Assembly (NCBI RefSeq): GCF_014654785.1
Contig: NZ_BNBD01000018.1
Location: forward strand, 1-64,000
DNA: 64,000 nucleotides
Direction of reading: 5' to 3'
From: Streptomyces mashuensis
Lineage (GTDB): Bacteria > Actinomycetota > Actinomycetes > Streptomycetales > Streptomycetaceae
Under the pieces are notes generated by a model. The model was not told where the DNA came from and did no database searches. It saw only the letters and a list, made by a program, of their open reading frames with translations. The first letter of the stretch is position 1; every line of letters starts with the position of its first letter. A program made the position numbers and the translations under genes. Shown here piece after piece: positions 16,645-25,157 of the stretch.

Positions 16645-17307
16645 TCACCGAGGTGGTGTGACGAGCCCCATCTCGTAAGCCGTGATCACGAGTTGCACCC
16701 GGTCCCGGGCGCCCAGTTTCGTCAGCAGCCGCGACACGTGCGACTTGGCCGTGGCCACCGTGATGAAGAGGTCCGCCGCGATTTCGGTGTTCGACCGGCC
16801 TCGGCCGACCAGGGTCAGTACTTCCCGTTCCCGCTCCGTGATGCCCTCGACCGGGCGTGGCGGGCGCTCCGGCAGAGCCGCCGGCTGGCGGACGAAGTCC
16901 GCTATCAGGCGGCGCGTCACGCCCGGCGCGATCAGGGCGTCGCCGGCGGCGACCACGCGGATCGCGGCGAGGATGTCGTCCAGTGCCATGTCCTTGACCA
17001 CGAAACCGCTCGCCCCGGCCCGGAGGGCGCCGTGGACGTGGTCGTCCTCGTCGAAGGTGGTCAGGACGAGGACGCGCGCCGTCGATGGGCCGGTCGTGAT
17101 GAGGCGGGTGGCCTCGATGCCGTCCATGCCGGGCATGCGGATGTCCATCACCACGACGTCGGGGTTGACGTCCTCGGCCAGTTGGACGGCCTCCGCGCCG
17201 GTGGCGGCCTCTCCGACGACCTCCAGGCCGGGGTGGTCGGCCATGATGACGCGGAGGCCGGACCGCACCAGCGGCTGGTCGTCGGCGAGCAGGACGCGGA
17301 TCGTCAT
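16645..17307 (-). CDS. NarL/LuxR-type response regulator
   Basis: A 220-residue response regulator. The receiver domain has the acidic pair Asp9-Asp10, phosphoacceptor Asp55 in VVMDIRMPG and the conserved Lys in FVVKD near 105. The C-terminal LuxR helix-turn-helix begins at ITEREREVLTLV near 153. The start is ATG at 17307, which shares ATGA with the stop of the histidine kinase gene, so the pair is translationally coupled. Such pairs beside ABC exporters in Streptomyces often control the exporter genes; here the exporter is divergently transcribed from 18591. Confidence 0.93.
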   Translation of the reverse strand: MTIRVLLADDQPLVRSGLRVIMADHPGLEVVGEAATGAEAVQLAEDVNPDVVVMDIRMPGMDGIEATRLITTGPSTARVLVLTTFDEDDHVHGALRAGASGFVVKDMALDDILAAIRVVAAGDALIAPGVTRRLIADFVRQPAALPERPPRPVEGITEREREVLTLVGRGRSNTEIAADLFITVATAKSHVSRLLTKLGARDRVQLVITAYEMGLVTPPR

Positions 17308-18458
17308 CGGGCAACCCCCACGCGTGCGGGCAGCGGCAGGCGGGCCGTCACGCGGAAGCCGCCCTCGGGGCGCGGGCCGGCGCTGAGGTGTCCGCCCAGC
17401 AGAGCGACGCGCTCGCGCATGCCGATGAGGCCGAAGCCGTGGCCGGAGCCGTTCCCGGTGCCGCCACGCCCGTCGTCGGTGATCTCCACGGACAGTTCCT
17501 CGTCGCCGTGGTCGATGGTCACCCGGCACTGCCCGGTGCCCGCGTGGCGGACCACGTTGGTCAGCGCTTCCTGCACGATGCGGTACGCGGACAGGTCGAT
17601 GTCGGCGGGCAGCGGGCGCTGGTCGCCGCTGTGGCGCACCTCGACCCGTACGCCCGCGTCCGCGGTCGCCGCCGCCAGCCGTTCGATGTCCGCCAGGCCC
17701 GGCAAGGGGGCGACGGCCGCCGCGCCCCGGTCGGCCTGACGGAGGGACACCAAGGTGCGCCGGAGGCCGGAGAGAGTCTCCCTGCTGGTGGCCTCGATGG
17801 CGCTCAGTGCCTCGCGGGCCTCCGCCGGCTGGGTGCGGATGACCCGGCTGCCCACGCCGGCCTGGATGGCGATGATGCCGATGCTGTGCGCGACCATGTC
17901 GTGCAGTTCGCGTGCGATCCGCAGCCGTTCGGCGGTCACGGCCTCGGCCACCTCCTGCGTACGCAGCGCCGCCGCGTGCTCGCGGCGCTCGCGGGCGAGC
18001 AGGCCGGCGGTGCAGGACGCGGCCATCGCCAGGAGGGCGATGAGCCCGTTGACGGTCAGGTTGTCGCCGTGCGCGAAGAGGCCGGTCACCAGGAGCTGGA
18101 CGGCGAAGGACACCGCGACGGCGACGACGGCGGGCCGTCGCGCGCGGGTGGCGACGACGAAGCCCAGGACGACGTCCACCGCCAGGTACGACAGGAACTC
18201 GCCCTGGTACGCCGCGGCCGGGCTCTCGTGGGCGGACGTCGGGGGGCCCACCACCACGGCGGTGGATCCGAGGAGTGCCAGTCCCAGCGCCGGAAGCGGC
18301 GCCCGCCGCACCGCGCCGGCGAGCAGGCTCGCGGCCAGCAGTGCCCCGGCGCCGTGGACCGTGCCCGACGCCCGTGGCGCGCCGCCCACCAGCAGGCCCA
18401 CCATGAGGAGGTAGACGGCGGCCCCCGCCCACACCACGGCCTTCGTTCTCTTGTTCAC
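17304..18458 (-). CDS. Membrane sensor histidine kinase (HisKA_3 type)
   Basis: A 384-residue kinase with about five hydrophobic segments in residues 10-155 and no large extracellular loop, suggesting it senses membrane events or small hydrophobic ligands. The phosphoacceptor is His186 in ELHDMVAHS, typical of the NarL-partner class. The ATP-binding domain follows with an N-box at EALTNVVRHA and a G-rich DDGRGG. It overlaps the response regulator gene by four bases. The signal cannot be told from sequence. Confidence 0.92.
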   Translation of the reverse strand: MNKRTKAVVWAGAAVYLLMVGLLVGGAPRASGTVHGAGALLAASLLAGAVRRAPLPALGLALLGSTAVVVGPPTSAHESPAAAYQGEFLSYLAVDVVLGFVVATRARRPAVVAVAVSFAVQLLVTGLFAHGDNLTVNGLIALLAMAASCTAGLLARERREHAAALRTQEVAEAVTAERLRIARELHDMVAHSIGIIAIQAGVGSRVIRTQPAEAREALSAIEATSRETLSGLRRTLVSLRQADRGAAAVAPLPGLADIERLAAATADAGVRVEVRHSGDQRPLPADIDLSAYRIVQEALTNVVRHAGTGQCRVTIDHGDEELSVEITDDGRGGTGNGSGHGFGLIGMRERVALLGGHLSAGPRPEGGFRVTARLPLPARVGVAR

Positions 18459-18590
18459 GCCGGGAGACTAATCGGGCCGCCGGCCGGGCGGCATCAGCCC
18501 GGGGACGTACACCCACGGGCGGGTCCGTGCGCACGATTGCCGTCCCCGGCCCCATGCCCGGGCAGGGCACCTCCCGGCAGTGTGGCCGTC

Positions 18591-19511
18591 GTGATCGAAG
18601 TCAACGAACTCACCAAGCGCTACGGCAGCAAGACGGCCGTGGACGGTCTGTCCTTCACCGTGCGGCCCGGCCGGGTCACCGGCTTCCTCGGCCCCAACGG
18701 CGCCGGCAAGTCCACCACCCTGCGGATGATCCTCGGCCTGGACGCGCCCACCACCGGCACCGCCACCGTCAGCGGGGTCCCGTTCCACCGCCACCCGCGC
18801 GGGCTGCGGCACGTCGGTGCCCTCCTCGACGCCGGGCAGGTCCACGGCGGCCGCAGTGCCGCGGCCCACCTGTCCGCCCTGGCCCGCAGCAACGGCATCC
18901 CGCGGCGCCGGGTGGGCGAGGTGCTGCAGGAGGTGGGCCTGGCCGAGGTGGCGAACCGCCGCATCGGCGGGTTCTCCCTCGGCATGAAGCAGCGGCTGGG
19001 CATCGCCACCGCCCTGCTCGGCGACCCGCCGGTGCTCATGTTCGACGAGCCGGTCAACGGCATGGACCCGGAGGGCGTGCTCTGGGTGCGCCGGCTCTTC
19101 CGGCGCCTGGCCCACGAGGGGCGCACGGTCTTCCTCTCCAGCCACCTGATGTCGGAGATGGAGAACACCGCCGACGACCTGGTCGTCATCGGCCGGGGCC
19201 GCCTCGTCGCCGCCGAGCCGCTACGGGACTTCGCGGCCCGCGGCACCGGGCGCAGCGTCGTGGTGGCGACACCGCAGGCCGCCGAGCTCGCGGCCGTGCT
19301 GACCGCGGCGGGCGCCTCCGTCGAGCCGGAGGGCTCGGCCGGCGCCGAGAAGCTCGCCGTGACAGGGCTCCCGGCCGACCGGATCGGAGCGCTCGCCCTC
19401 CGGAACGGCATCCGGCTCGACGAGCTGACGACCCGTACCGCCTCGCTGGAGGCGGCCTTCATGGAACTCACCGCCGACAGCGTCGAATACCTGGCAGGAC
19501 AGCACCGATGA
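18591..19511 (+). CDS. ABC transporter ATP-binding protein
   Basis: A 306-residue ATPase of the DrrA-like exporter class. Walker A is GPNGAGKST at 34-42, the signature motif appears as FSLGMKQRLG, and Walker B is VLMFDEPVNGMDPEG. The C-terminal extension after about residue 220 is typical of antibiotic and multidrug exporters with separate permeases. The start is uncertain: GTG at 18591 gives MIEVNELTKRYG directly, and GTG at 18582 would add three residues. The gene is divergent from the two-component pair, 132 bases away, and overlaps the permease gene by four bases. Confidence 0.92.
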   Translation: MIEVNELTKRYGSKTAVDGLSFTVRPGRVTGFLGPNGAGKSTTLRMILGLDAPTTGTATVSGVPFHRHPRGLRHVGALLDAGQVHGGRSAAAHLSALARSNGIPRRRVGEVLQEVGLAEVANRRIGGFSLGMKQRLGIATALLGDPPVLMFDEPVNGMDPEGVLWVRRLFRRLAHEGRTVFLSSHLMSEMENTADDLVVIGRGRLVAAEPLRDFAARGTGRSVVVATPQAAELAAVLTAAGASVEPEGSAGAEKLAVTGLPADRIGALALRNGIRLDELTTRTASLEAAFMELTADSVEYLAGQHR

Positions 19512-20341
19512 CAGCACCGACGACCACGCTCACCTCGCTCCCTTCCGTCGCCGGGGCGCCCGCCGCGCGCTTCCGCGACCTGCTCGCCGCCGAGTGGATC
19601 AAAATGCGGTCCCTGCGCTCCACCGCGTGGACGATCGCCCTCACCATCGTGTTCGTCGTCGGGTCCGCCGCCGTGGCCACGCTGACGGACAGCGCGGCCA
19701 AGGACTCGGGCCCCGCCGGCTTCCTGCCCTACGACGCCTTTCCCCCGGCGGGGTACTGGACGCTGATCCTCGTCGCCGGCTGCGCCGGTGCCCTCACGGT
19801 GGTGAGCGAGTACAGCAGCGGCCTGATCCGCACCACGACCGTGGCCGTGCCGGCCCGCGGCTCGGTGGTCCTGGCCAAGGCGGCCGTCACCGCCGCCGTG
19901 TGGACCGTGGCCGGCGCGGTCGCCGCCACGGGTTCCCTCCTCGTGTCCCAGGCCGTCCTCGGCGGGCACCACGGCGGCGTCCCGGTCACCCATCCCGGGG
20001 TGTTCCGGGCACTGGCGGCCTCCGCGCTGCTGGCCCCGGTCTGCGCACTGGTCGGCCTGGGCCTCGGCGTTCTGCTCCGGCACGCCGCCGCGACCATGGT
20101 CACCAGCGTCTTCACCCTGCTGATGCTGCCCACCATGTTCTCGGAGAGCAACCGCTGGTCGGCGGACATCAAGCACGCGCTGGTGTCGGCGGCCTGGAAG
20201 CGCCTGGTCGAGACGTGGGAGCCGGATCCCGGCTCCCTGGCCTACACCGCCACCATCACCGGCTCCTGGACCGTGTACGCGCTCTGGCCACTGGCCACGG
20301 TCGCCCTCGCCGTACTCGTCGTGCGGCGCCGCGACGTGTGA
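19508..20341 (+). CDS. ABC-2 type transporter permease
   Basis: A 277-residue membrane protein with about six hydrophobic helices. A cytosolic lead-in RFRDLLAAEWIKMRSLRS is typical of ABC-2 permeases, followed by segments near 42-60, 85-105, 125-150, 175-200, 205-220 and 250-270. The start overlaps the ATPase stop as ATGA, so the two form one exporter. It could export a lipophilic drug or a product of the neighbouring clusters. No substrate clue is visible beyond the divergent sensor pair. Confidence 0.88.
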   Translation: MTAPTTTLTSLPSVAGAPAARFRDLLAAEWIKMRSLRSTAWTIALTIVFVVGSAAVATLTDSAAKDSGPAGFLPYDAFPPAGYWTLILVAGCAGALTVVSEYSSGLIRTTTVAVPARGSVVLAKAAVTAAVWTVAGAVAATGSLLVSQAVLGGHHGGVPVTHPGVFRALAASALLAPVCALVGLGLGVLLRHAAATMVTSVFTLLMLPTMFSESNRWSADIKHALVSAAWKRLVETWEPDPGSLAYTATITGSWTVYALWPLATVALAVLVVRRRDV

Positions 20342-20404
20342 GCGCCGTGGTGGTGGCGAACGGAGGAGCCATCAGATGCCCCGTCATTCTCCCCGCCCGC
20401 TCTC

Positions 20405-21355
20405 TTACACCGGTGCCTGCGGCGACCCGAGGAGGGCGGGTGGCAGGTAGCCGGAGCGGACGCCCAGTTCCCAGCCGTGGACCTGCACCGCAAGGGAGGC
20501 CAGGGCGAGGGGGCCGAGCGGTAGCAGAGTTCTGGGGGCGGGATCGGCTCCCGCGCGCTCGTGGTGCTCGGTGAGCCGGGCGGCGAGGGCCTGTTCGAAG
20601 GCGTGCTGCTCGTCCTCCAGGAGTACGCGAAGGAGGCGCTGGTCCGGTGTCAGTGGGCCGGCTGCGTCCAGGCGGCGGGCTGCCTCGGCGCGCTCGCCGG
20701 CGTCGGGCCGGCGCAGGGGCACGGTCGGCCAGTCGCGGGGTAGGTGACTGCGCGACGGGGTGAGGTAGCCGCACAGTGCGTCCATGGCGGCGAGGTCCGC
20801 CGGGTCCGAGACCGAGATCAGCTCCGAGTAGGGCACGCCGTCGCGGATCGCGGGTGCGAAGTCGTCGCGCAGGAGCAGTCCGATCACCCGCTGCCATTCC
20901 CACAGCAGGCCGCTGACCAGGCATATCGCGAATGCGTCCCACCATGTACGGGCTGTGGGGGCCTGGTCGACGGCGTCGTCGCCGAAGCAGATCTCCTCGG
21001 TGGTGAGCTTCTCGTCGACGAGCGGGAGGGAGATTTCCTGATCCCCGTCGGGGAAACAGCCGACGCTCAGGATCCCCAGGGAGCATTCCGCGGCGGTCAG
21101 CAACGCTGTGCGTGACTGCTCGTCGAGCGCGGGGTTCTCGGTGGTGCGGGCCGCGACGTGGTCGAGGAGGTCGTCGTGCATCTCCCGAAGCCCCTTCAGG
21201 GACAGACGGTCGTAGCGGAGGCCGTGATAGTGGTGGAACGTCCGCCGGAAGATGTCCTCCAGCGCGTGGGCGATGTGCTGCTCGCCGACCGTATGGCGTG
21301 TCACGTCCTGCACGAATGCCGTCCTTCCTGCGTCTTCCCGGCCAGTGCCGATCAT
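20405..21355 (-). CDS. Imm49-family immunity-like protein
   Basis: A 316-residue soluble protein that matches the Imm49 family as it occurs in many copies in Streptomyces genomes: a DHVAARTTENPALD stretch near 68, TAAECSLGILSVGCFPDGD, the ADQAPTARTWWDAFA-like segment near 133, LLLRDDFAPAIRDGVPYS, and a C-terminal VQVHGWELGVRSGYLP. Imm49 proteins are thought to neutralise toxins of polymorphic-toxin systems. No toxin gene is visible next to it, so it may be an orphan immunity gene. The family assignment is from recalled sequence patterns; function here is unproven. Confidence 0.68.
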   Translation of the reverse strand: MIGTGREDAGRTAFVQDVTRHTVGEQHIAHALEDIFRRTFHHYHGLRYDRLSLKGLREMHDDLLDHVAARTTENPALDEQSRTALLTAAECSLGILSVGCFPDGDQEISLPLVDEKLTTEEICFGDDAVDQAPTARTWWDAFAICLVSGLLWEWQRVIGLLLRDDFAPAIRDGVPYSELISVSDPADLAAMDALCGYLTPSRSHLPRDWPTVPLRRPDAGERAEAARRLDAAGPLTPDQRLLRVLLEDEQHAFEQALAARLTEHHERAGADPAPRTLLPLGPLALASLAVQVHGWELGVRSGYLPPALLGSPQAPV

Positions 21356-21736
21356 GTCAGCCGCCGCTGACAGCGCAGCCGTGCGCCGGTGGAAGACCGG
21401 GCGATCGCCGGCTCGGCCGCGTCCTCCCAGGAGCCCCGGCGCCTCCGGAGGAAGGGGCGAGCCGGATCGGATCGGCAGGCCGATCAGCCTCCCCCGCGAA
21501 GGCGCCTACCGGTCCGCCGCCGCCCGCGCCTTCGCCCGCCTCATCCACGACCACGTCGCAGCTCGCGCCTGTGCCCCTGCCTGCGCTCAGGCGGCCTCTA
21601 CGGATGAACGTGCTCAGGAGGGCGGCGTGGCGCCATTGGGGCAGGGTGGCTACGGTCGACGCTTCGACTGGTCCGGCTGACTCGGCCGATTCGGCTGACG
21701 AGCCTTCAGCCGGGAGAGCATCAGGAGGTGGGGAGA
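21356..21736. other. Divergent intergenic region, no clear gene
   Basis: The region lies between the start of the Imm49 gene and the cyclodeaminase-family gene and should hold both promoters. A strong AGGAGG ribosome site for the latter is at 21723-21728. Open frames of 65-142 codons here show biased composition typical of chance frames. Short GGCTGAC repeats near 21680-21710 were noted without a clear role. Confidence 0.5.
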
Positions 21737-22726
21737 ATGCTCGTACTGGGGCGCTCGCAGGTCGAGACCCTGCTCGACATGGACGTGCTGATCGATGCCA
21801 TGGCCTCGGCCATGGCGGACCTCAGTGCGGGTCGCGCCTCGGCCCCTGACCGCGTCGCTGCTCTAGTGCCCGAGCAGGAGGGCTTACTGGCGGCGATGCC
21901 GGGCTTCGTGCCGTCGGCCGGGGTGCTCATGAGCAAGCTGGTCTCCCTCTTCCCGCGCAATGCCGGGACACCGCTGCCGACCCACCAGGCTCTGATCGTG
22001 GTGTTCGACCCGGACACCGGTGAGCCCGCGGCGTTGCTGGACGGTTCGGTCATCACCGCGGCACGGACCGCCGCCTGTTCTGCGCTGTCGGTGCGGCTGC
22101 TGGCGCGCAGGGACGCGACAGTGCTGGCGGTCCTGGGCACCGGCGTGCAGGCCCGGTCGCACGCCCACGCGATCTGCCGGGTGCGCCCGATCCGGCAGGT
22201 CCGGGTGGCCGGCCGGGATCCGGCGAAAGCGGCCGCCGTGGCAGAGGAGCTGTCGTCCGTGCTGGAGGCCGAGGCCCGTGCCGCGTCCTCCTACGCCGAG
22301 GCGCTCGACGGCGCGCACATCGCCGCTGCGACCACCCACGCCCTCGAACCCGTGATCCGCCGCCCCTGGCTGAGCGCCGGGGTGCACATCACGTCGGTCG
22401 GGTACAACCCGGCCGGTCGCGAGGTCGACGACGCCACGGTCGCCGAGGCCCTGGTGTGCGTCGAATCGCGGCAAGCCGCGCTGGCCCCTTTCCCGGCAGG
22501 CAGCAACGACCTGCTGACGCCGATCCGCAACGGCCTCGTCACCGCCGACCACGTGCACGCCGAGCTCGGCGAACTCGTCCTCGGCAGCACAACGGGACGC
22601 AGCTCGCCGGAGCAGATCACCCTCTACAAATCGGTCGGCGTAGCAGTGCAGGACGCCGCAGCCGCTGCCCTGGTCGTCACCGCCGCCCGTGAGCAGTCGA
22701 TCGGCGAGGAGATCACCTTGTGGTGA
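21737..22726 (+). CDS. Ornithine cyclodeaminase / mu-crystallin family protein
   Basis: A 329-residue NAD(P)-binding protein of the OCD family. MSKLVSLFPRN and THQALIVVFDPDTGEP are typical of the substrate half, and the Rossmann loop VLGTGVQARSHA lies near 133-144. Family members include ornithine cyclodeaminase, alanine dehydrogenase, ketimine reductases and SbnB, which helps make diaminopropionate. The start is ATG at 21737, eight bases after AGGAGG; GTG at 21728 overlaps that site. Codon 50 is a TTA leucine (21884-21886), so translation may depend on bldA. It is not close to the block 3 amino-acid genes, so a link to them is speculative. Confidence 0.82.
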   Translation: MLVLGRSQVETLLDMDVLIDAMASAMADLSAGRASAPDRVAALVPEQEGLLAAMPGFVPSAGVLMSKLVSLFPRNAGTPLPTHQALIVVFDPDTGEPAALLDGSVITAARTAACSALSVRLLARRDATVLAVLGTGVQARSHAHAICRVRPIRQVRVAGRDPAKAAAVAEELSSVLEAEARAASSYAEALDGAHIAAATTHALEPVIRRPWLSAGVHITSVGYNPAGREVDDATVAEALVCVESRQAALAPFPAGSNDLLTPIRNGLVTADHVHAELGELVLGSTTGRSSPEQITLYKSVGVAVQDAAAAALVVTAAREQSIGEEITLW

Positions 22727-23395
22727 TGCCGGCGCCCCGCCCAGCCTCCGCCGAACCGGGCATGAGCCTCTGATCGCCGAGCCCCAGCGACCTGACCATC
22801 TGGGCGAGTTCGGCGGCGGAGAGCTTGTCCGGTGAGAGCGTCTGGGCGCGCAAGTGGCCGTGGATCTCCAGCGTGACCAGGCCGTGGAGGTGCCCCCAGA
22901 TCGGCAGGGCGAGGGCCACCCCGGCCGGCGGCAGCTCGGGGAAGGCCGGGCGGACCTTGTCCAGCAGACCGGGGTCGAAGTCGTCCCAGCCGAAGTCGCT
23001 CTCCGCGTGCGTCCGTTCGGCGCTGCCCCAGTGTCCGCCAGGGCGGCGATGCCGATGCAGACACGGCGGGCGGCGTCCGGTGCGCCGCCGCCGTCGGGGG
23101 CACGGTAGCCGGGGACGGGGTAGCCGTAGATCAGCCGGAAGCCCCCGGGGTTGGCCAGGGCCCAGGCGCGGAAGGCGTGCGCCCAGGTCCGGATCCGTTC
23201 TGCCGGAGTGCCCTGCGCGGAAGCGGCCCAGGCGGCGTCGACGGCGTCCGCAAGCGCGGTGCAGACATCCGCGATGAGCGCGGTGACCAGGTCGTCGCGG
23301 GTGGCGAAGTAGCCGTAGACGGCGTTGGCGGTCATGCCCATCTCGCGGGCGATCGCCCGCAGGGTGATCGCGTCCGGCCCGCCCGAGCCCATCAA
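22713..23395 (-). pseudogene. Broken TetR-family regulator gene
   Basis: The minus strand encodes a TetR regulator in pieces. Residues matching the end of the helix-turn-helix (ITLRAIAREMGMTANAVYGYF) and the following domain run from 23395 to about 23035. The frame then shifts, and the C-terminal part (starting ESDFGWDDFDPGLLDKV) continues in another frame to the stop at 22713. A single missing base near 23030-23040 explains this. The first 30-40 residues are also absent: at 23395 the sequence runs into a fragment of another gene. The tail overlaps the 3' end of the cyclodeaminase gene. Confidence 0.75.
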
Positions 23396-23397
23396 CT

Positions 23398-23670
23398 TCA
23401 GGCCTCCCCCGCGCGTACGCGGCCGCCGTACGCGGTCACCGCGAGGCGCTGGACGTCCTGCGCACCTCCAACCGGCTCTGGACCTGCTTCAGCCCCGCCG
23501 AGCAGATCGCCCCCGGCGAGCGCACCGGCCGCTTCCGCATCGGCGGCGACCAGCCCGTCCGCGACGTCGACGGCCTCAGCCGGGTCTCGGCGGAGGACGC
23601 CGCGGTCGCGCTGCTGGACGAGGCCGAACTCCCCCGCTTCGTGCAGCGCCGGTTCACCATCGGCTGCTGA
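23398..23670 (+). pseudogene. C-terminal fragment of an NAD(P)-binding oxidoreductase
   Basis: The plus strand reads a continuous 89-residue tail beginning LPRAYAAAVRGHREALDVLR and ending RFTIGC. It contains CFSPAEQIAPGERTG and DGLSRVSAEDAAVALLDE, the usual C-terminus of YwnB-like NAD(P)H-binding proteins. There is no start codon in place and the Rossmann half is missing. Such genes often lie divergent from a TetR gene, so one deletion spanning both promoters would explain the two facing stumps. Confidence 0.7.
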
Positions 23671-23818
23671 GCGGCAGTGACCGGCTCCCAGCAACGCTGT
23701 TGGCAGGTGCCGTCATGCCGGCGCACGCCGCCGGCAGCGGCCAGCAGCTCATGGCCCCCTCCGTGCCCCCACCGCCTTGCCCAAGGCCGCGCAAGCGCCG
23801 GCCGGATAGGCTCGCGTC

Positions 23819-24394
23819 GTGATGACGACCGTGATCAACAGCGGGACGGCCGGGCCCGTCGTGCTGGAGGCGACGGAGCTGTCGGCCGACCCCGGCCGTG
23901 AGGCCGGCTTCGTCGAGGAGGCCCACCGGATCCTGGCGGACCTCGTTCGTGGTGGGGCCGCGCTCGGGTGGGTCGAGCCGCCTTCGCCCCGTGAGGTGGC
24001 GGAGCTGCTCGGTTCCGTTCTGCGTGCCGTGCGGGACGGGGACGGGGCCCTGCGGGCCGCGTATCTCGGGCGGCGGCTCGTCGGGCTGGGGTACTGGTTG
24101 CGCCATAACCGGCCGACCCATCGGCCGCATGCCGAGCTGGAGAAGGTCGCGGTGGACGCCGCTGCGCAGGGGCACGGCGTCGGGCGGGCGTTGACCGCTG
24201 CCCTGGTCGCCGATGCCCGGCGGGCGGGCGTCGAGGTGCTCACCCTCGACGCCCGGGGCGACAACCTCACCGCTCTCAGCCTCTACCGTTCCCTGGGCTT
24301 CACCGAGTACGGCCGGCTGCCCGACTACGTCGCCGTCGGCGAGCGCCGTTACGACAAGGTCTTCTGCATGCTCGACCTCCGCCGCCGAAGCTGA
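23819..24394 (+). CDS. GNAT-family N-acetyltransferase
   Basis: A 191-residue GNAT protein. The core shows LEKVAVDAAAQGHGVGRAL, which carries the acetyl-CoA loop (consensus QxxGxG) near 118-124, followed by LDARGDNLTALSLYRSLGF, the standard C-terminal motif. A candidate -10 TAGGCT lies about 14 bases before the GTG at 23819, suggesting a leaderless transcript; ATG at 23822 is the next codon. The substrate is unknown. It is followed 12 bases later by the DinB-family gene, probably as one operon. Confidence 0.88.
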   Translation: MMTTVINSGTAGPVVLEATELSADPGREAGFVEEAHRILADLVRGGAALGWVEPPSPREVAELLGSVLRAVRDGDGALRAAYLGRRLVGLGYWLRHNRPTHRPHAELEKVAVDAAAQGHGVGRALTAALVADARRAGVEVLTLDARGDNLTALSLYRSLGFTEYGRLPDYVAVGERRYDKVFCMLDLRRRS

Positions 24395-24406
24395 AAGGGC
24401 CGCACC

Positions 24407-24913
24407 GTGACCACCGGACGCACCCCGCCTCCCCTCCTCGGCGGGGAGCGCGAGACGCTCCGCTCCTTCCTCGACTTCCACCGCGCCACGCTCGCCATGA
24501 AGTGCGAGGGGCTGACGGACGAGCAGTTGCGGCGGCGGTCGATGCCGCCGTCCGCGCTGTCGCTCCTGGGGCTGGTACGGCACATGGCCGAGGTCGAACG
24601 CACCTGGTTCCGGCGCGTCATCGACGCCGAGGACGTCCCGCTGGTGTGGTCGGCGGAGGGCGACTACCAGGTGGCGTACAACGCCGCCGGTGCCACCCGC
24701 GCGGAGGCGTTCGGCGCGTGGGAGGCGGAGGTCGCGCACGCCCGGCGCATCGAGCGGGAAGCGGCGTCGCTCGACGTCACCGGCTACCAGCCGCGCTGGG
24801 GGGAGCACGTCTCCCTGCGGCTGGTCATGCACCACGTGATTCACGAGTACGCCCGCCACAACGGCCACGCCGACCTGCTGCGCGAGGGGATCGACGGAAC
24901 CGTCGGCGTGTGA
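24407..24913 (+). CDS. DinB-family (DUF664) protein
   Basis: A 168-residue four-helix protein of the DinB/YfiT superfamily. It opens with GERETLRSFLDFHRATLAMKC, has LVRHMAEVERTWFRRV with the first metal-type His near 60, and ends with HHVIHEYARHNGHADLLRE. That tail holds the two other His residues that usually complete a metal site. Many such proteins are thiol-dependent transferases, including mycothiol-linked ones in actinomycetes. Start is GTG at 24407. Confidence 0.88.
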   Translation: MTTGRTPPPLLGGERETLRSFLDFHRATLAMKCEGLTDEQLRRRSMPPSALSLLGLVRHMAEVERTWFRRVIDAEDVPLVWSAEGDYQVAYNAAGATRAEAFGAWEAEVAHARRIEREAASLDVTGYQPRWGEHVSLRLVMHHVIHEYARHNGHADLLREGIDGTVGV

Positions 24914-24940
24914 CGGCCCGCCGCTCCCCCGGACTTGCGC

Positions 24941-25138
24941 TCACTCCTCCTCGGTGATCCTGATCGAGCGGGTGGGGCAGCTGCGGGCGGCGTCGCGGAC
25001 CGCGGGGTGGAGGTGCTCCGGGGGGTCGGGGCGGAGGACGACCACGTGGCCGTCCTCGTCCTGGTCGAAGACCTCGGGGGCGCGGTAGACGCACAGGCTG
25101 CTGACCGTACAGGTGTCCCTGTCTGCGGTGACGCGCAC
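24941..25138 (-). CDS. [3Fe-4S]-type ferredoxin
   Basis: A 65-residue ferredoxin: Cys ligands in CTVSSLC (about 10 and 16) and in ARSCPTRSI near 53. It is the last gene of the block 2 minus-strand operon and follows the P450 stop by 19 bases. It is the probable electron donor of that P450. Unlike the first ferredoxin in this window, it has no dedicated reductase beside it. Confidence 0.9.
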   Translation of the reverse strand: MRVTADRDTCTVSSLCVYRAPEVFDQDEDGHVVVLRPDPPEHLHPAVRDAARSCPTRSIRITEEE

Positions 25139-25157
25139 GGTTTCTCCTATCGTCGCA

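Noticed and set aside
21389..21607. Small plus-strand frame between the Imm49 and cyclodeaminase genes
   Set aside because: It is very rich in Arg and Pro, has no ribosome site and lies in a divergent promoter region.
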